From the IMG/VR virus record IMGVR_UViG_3300012926_000014, positions 1 through 30,904 of that record: a stretch of 30,904 nt of DNA; one strand, given 5' to 3'. Below are positions 28,828 to 30,904 of this stretch, piece by piece (the stretch's first letter is position 1; each line of letters starts with the position of its first letter). The notes beneath the pieces are model-generated. The model saw only the letters and a list, made by a program, of their open reading frames with translations, was not told the DNA's origin and ran no database searches. The stretch is from a virus. A program made the position numbers and the translations under genes.

Positions 28828-29315
28828 CGACGGATCTGCGAGAGTTGCTAAAGGAGGTGCGCGACGAATTAGACGCAACGCTGAATGTTCAAGCCAGCCC
28901 GGACTTGAAGCGGTTCATTGATCGCATCGACGCCGCGCTGTCCGAGCCCGCGCCGGAGCCGACGATCTATTTATGCCCAGCCGGATGCGGTTGCACTTGG
29001 CGACCGGCCGTCTACATGGAGGCCGTCAAGCAGGAAATGTTCGGCTTATTCGGTCCGAACAGTAAATCGTGCGAGGTGTGCGAGAGCTTGCCACTTGACA
29101 AGCTGATTCCGCTCTACGCCGCCCCACCCCCGGCCAGTCCGTTGGATGCGAGGGATGCGGCGAGGTTGGACTGGGCTGAGCATCACCCAGAAGCGTTTCA
29201 CACCGTGATGAACAGTTGGTGGGCAAACGCAGGGCGTGGTCACCGGGAGATTCAATTCAATTGGCGCGGCGCTATCGATGACGCCATCGAGCGGGAAGGA
29301 GGAGCCAATGGATAA
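28824..29315 (+). CDS. Early phage protein with Cys-rich centre
   Basis: 163 residues from GTG 28824 with GGGAGGAG upstream. The N-terminal helix TDLRELLKEVRDELDATLNV is followed by RFIDRIDAALSEPAPEPTIY, a Cys-rich stretch CPAGCGCTW and CEVCESL, then IPLYAAPPPASPLDARDAAR and WRGAIDDAIEREGG. The L-Y-A-A-P-P and D-A-A-R-L-D-W segments are recurrent in variable phage early proteins. The four Cys (C-x3-C-x-C ... C-x2-C) may bind zinc. Function unknown. Confidence 0.68.
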   Translation: MTTDLRELLKEVRDELDATLNVQASPDLKRFIDRIDAALSEPAPEPTIYLCPAGCGCTWRPAVYMEAVKQEMFGLFGPNSKSCEVCESLPLDKLIPLYAAPPPASPLDARDAARLDWAEHHPEAFHTVMNSWWANAGRGHREIQFNWRGAIDDAIEREGGANG

Positions 29316-29496
29316 GACTCTAACCGCTGACCCGTCGAAACCTGATTCGATCATCCTGTCGGTACGTCTGCGCTCCGGCAAGTTCGAGTCTTCAATCGAA
29401 GTGCCGATGTACTCCACGCCAGCGGAGATGCGCGAATTCGCGATGACTTGGCTACAGTTGATGGATCAGGGAATCAAACTGGGGCAGAAACCATGA
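29308..29496 (+). CDS. Small protein of unknown function
   Basis: 62 residues from ATG 29308 with a strong ribosome binding site (AAGGAGGAG). A beta N-terminus (DSIILSVRLRSGKFESSIEV) is followed by a helix TPAEMREFAMTWLQLMDQGI. Coupled at both ends by overlaps. No family is recognised. Confidence 0.65.
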   Translation: MDKTLTADPSKPDSIILSVRLRSGKFESSIEVPMYSTPAEMREFAMTWLQLMDQGIKLGQKP

Positions 29497-29801
29497 CCTC
29501 ACCGCCGGATGTGCAGAACGTGCCGGATGTTTGGGCCTTGCTTGAACGAGCGCGCAGTGCTGCTGTTGAGTTATGCGTAGCGGCCATGCCAACGTCACCT
29601 GACTGGCACAAGTGGTTCGAAGTCCGACAGGAGATTGACGTTGCCATCGCCCAGCGCGACCGATTCGTGCTGGTGCCGCTGGAGCCGACGCCAGAAATTG
29701 AACACGCTTGGTACAACGGGCCGACAAGCACGCACAACAGATTCCGGGAGCATTGGAGAAATGCACTCGCCGCGTCGCCGAAGCCGGAGGGGAAGCCATG
29801 A
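29493..29801 (+). CDS. Small early phage protein of unknown function
   Basis: 102 residues from ATG 29493, ATGA overlap with the previous stop. It contains VWALLERARSAAVELCVAAM, VAIAQRDRFVLVPLEPTPEI and EHWRNALAASPKPEGKP. The V-L-V-P-x-E-P-T-x-E-M/I motif is frequent in variable prophage early proteins, where it often joins interchangeable modules. Function unknown. Confidence 0.66.
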   Translation: MTSPPDVQNVPDVWALLERARSAAVELCVAAMPTSPDWHKWFEVRQEIDVAIAQRDRFVLVPLEPTPEIEHAWYNGPTSTHNRFREHWRNALAASPKPEGKP

Positions 29802-30436
29802 CCCCTGCCGACGATCTGCCGCCGCTGCCAAAATCTAGTCGCGGAAGTTCTGGATACTGGGGCTGGAGCTGGGATGACATGCGCGTCTACGCCCTTGCCG
29901 CCCGCGCCCAGCGGGACGCCGAAATCGAGCGTCTTCGAGCCGCCCTATCGGCAGCTCAGCGCTTGCAAGAAGCCTACAAAGTCGCGGCCGACGTCGGAGA
30001 TTATCCGGAGCAGATTGCGCGGAGGGACGCGGAGATTGAGAGGCTTCAACATAATCTCGAAGTATCTGAGCATCATTACAACGAACAGATCACGAGGACG
30101 CTGGAGTTTGAACGGCGCGCCGAAGCGGCCGAGGCGCTGGTGCGGGAGCTAGAAGTTAAAAGAGATGTACATAACTATTCAGCCCTAAAAATAGCTGATC
30201 TCACAGATGAACGCGACATCCTCCGCACGCGCGTCGCCGAACTGGAAGAACGGCTGATGGTGATGTGTGTGGCACAGTTGAAGCAAGAGGCGGTGACGTT
30301 TCATATGACCGCCGACAAGACGACCTTTACGAAGGCCGATGTCGAAGCAATCACGGCGCTTGCTGTAGCGGCTGCACTCAAATTTAAACCGTCGCCGGAC
30401 CCGCCCGCCCCGGCGCCATCGGAAGAAAGATCATGA
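29798..30436 (+). CDS. Coiled-coil early protein
   Basis: 212 residues from ATG 29798. After a Pro/Ser-rich start with WGWSWDDMRVYALAARAQRD comes a long heptad-like coiled coil (DAEIERLRAALSAAQRLQEA, then RRDAEIERLQHNLEVSEHHY, and later ADLTDERDILRTRVAELEER) across residues 40-180. The R-D-A-E-I-E-R-L unit occurs twice, 47 residues apart, pointing to internal duplication. The C-terminal TFTKADVEAITALAVAAALK is a short helix. Such proteins are common in early operons of Pseudomonadota phages; function unknown. Confidence 0.7.
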   Translation: MTPADDLPPLPKSSRGSSGYWGWSWDDMRVYALAARAQRDAEIERLRAALSAAQRLQEAYKVAADVGDYPEQIARRDAEIERLQHNLEVSEHHYNEQITRTLEFERRAEAAEALVRELEVKRDVHNYSALKIADLTDERDILRTRVAELEERLMVMCVAQLKQEAVTFHMTADKTTFTKADVEAITALAVAAALKFKPSPDPPAPAPSEERS

Positions 30437-30726
30437 AACTATCCGAATTGAAGCCAACGCTATCCCCTTCAGGCGGTGAGTATCAAACGCTGAATTTCCT
30501 ATGCCCACTTTGTCGTTTGGGAACAGTCACAGTCGAAATCTGGTCGGGTAAGTCAGGCGATACACAACTAAGCGATGGAAAAATTCATCGCCTCTGGCAC
30601 GCCGAACAACACCCATACAGAGAATTAAACTGTCTGACCATAACACCGAGCATCAACTGCGACAATCAGCCACATCGAGGCTGTAAAGGTTGGCACGGAA
30701 CTATCACGAATGGAGAAGTGGTATGA
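30433..30726 (+). CDS. Cys/His-rich protein resembling DUF6527
   Basis: 97 residues, ATGA overlap with the previous gene. NFLCPLCRLG gives a C24-x2-C27 pair, LTITPSINCD is the conserved L-T-x-x-P-S-I segment, and CKGWHGTITNGEVV ends the protein with Cys84 and His88 in C-x3-H-G-x-I-x-x-G. This order (Cys pair, T-P-S-I, final C-x-x-x-H and G-E/R-V) resembles DUF6527 family proteins, some of which occur in bacterial ubiquitin-like operons. The phage branch is short and its role unknown. Likely one zinc site from the Cys/His set. Confidence 0.68.
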   Translation: MKLSELKPTLSPSGGEYQTLNFLCPLCRLGTVTVEIWSGKSGDTQLSDGKIHRLWHAEQHPYRELNCLTITPSINCDNQPHRGCKGWHGTITNGEVV

Positions 30727-30779
30727 ATTTGTACCGGCACCGGTCCGCCCGATCCCGTGCCGAGGCAGTCGCAGCATAG
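30723..30779 (+). CDS. 18-codon mini-ORF before GG-leader gene
   Basis: ATG 30723 overlaps the previous stop as ATGA and encodes MNLYRHRSARSRAEAVAA, a basic then Ala-rich peptide, ending at TAG 30777. No independent ribosome binding site is seen. The next gene has its own good site, so this ORF may be incidental. Confidence 0.25.
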   Translation: MNLYRHRSARSRAEAVAA

Positions 30780-30801
30780 GGCGTCGAAGGAGAACCACAT
30801 C

Positions 30802-30904
30802 ATGAGCGATGAAACCGAAGTCGTTGAAGTGGTGGAAATGGTGGAACTGACACCCGATGAGCTTCTCGAAGTTTCGGGTGGCATGCATCCCGACCCTTTC
30901 ATTC
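30802..30904 (+). CDS. Partial ORF with double-glycine (bacteriocin-type) leader
   Basis: ATG 30802 follows AAGGAGAACC, a good ribosome binding site. The 34 visible residues are strongly acidic and contain ELTPDELLEVSGG at 15-27. Counting back from the GG pair, Leu at -12, Glu at -8, Leu at -7 and Val at -4 match the canonical double-glycine leader recognised by peptidase-containing ABC transporters. The residues after GG begin MHPDPFI and the window ends there. This could be a small secreted peptide, a bacteriocin-like RiPP precursor, or a chance resemblance in an acidic phage protein. Confidence 0.6.
   Translation, partial: MSDETEVVEVVEMVELTPDELLEVSGGMHPDPFI

Noticed and set aside
1-30904. 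Diversity-generating retroelement, CRISPR array, tRNA genes, insertion sequences, integrase with att sites
   Set aside because: No reverse transcriptase or variable repeat, no regularly spaced repeats, no cloverleaf, transposase or recombinase sequence could be seen on either strand.

Overview
The window is a contiguous piece of a tailed-phage genome or prophage of the P22-like short-tailed (podovirus) type. High GC, dense packing with 4-base ATGA/GTGA stop-start overlaps and the gene families present suggest a Pseudomonadota host; the exact host cannot be read from the sequence. No integrase, lysis cassette, tRNA, CRISPR array or insertion sequence is visible, and both ends cut through genes.

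Layout: two divergent blocks meet at a control region near 20.35-20.42 kb. Everything left of it (1-20363) reads leftward. In order of transcription this block holds a small Cro/CI-like HTH protein, a replication group (HNH protein, DUF1376 replication protein, a helicase-loader-like protein, a RusA-type resolvase), a run of very small proteins (two membrane proteins, two paralogous zinc-finger proteins, several basic peptides), a GroES-like protein, then the packaging and virion genes: small and large terminase, P22-type portal, scaffold, coat protein, small beta-rich head proteins, a PASTA-like protein, a gp4-like connector with an inserted domain, a gp10-like tail factor, beta-rich virion proteins, a cupin and putative DNA-ejection proteins.

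Everything right of the control region (20424-30904) reads rightward and looks like an early/accessory operon. It holds QueD and a small DpdA-like (TGT-related) protein, which together suggest 7-deazaguanine modification of phage DNA. It also holds a ParB-like / small protein / PAPS-reductase-like triad (IbrB-IbrA type), a RecE-like PD-(D/E)XK exonuclease with a Sak4-like ATPase for recombination, many small unknown proteins, a cysteine-rich DUF6527-like protein, and, cut by the right edge, a short acidic ORF whose N-terminus is a textbook double-glycine leader.

The most interesting points are the deazaguanine pair next to a ParB/PP-loop pair (a candidate DNA-modification or counter-defence island), a 16-bp near-consensus parS site between portal and scaffold genes in a genome that also encodes a ParB-domain protein, the double-glycine leader, and a set of 10-18 codon mini-ORFs linked to their neighbours by 4-base overlaps. 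Several real genes of 41-56 codons lie below the usual length cut-off and are included here.
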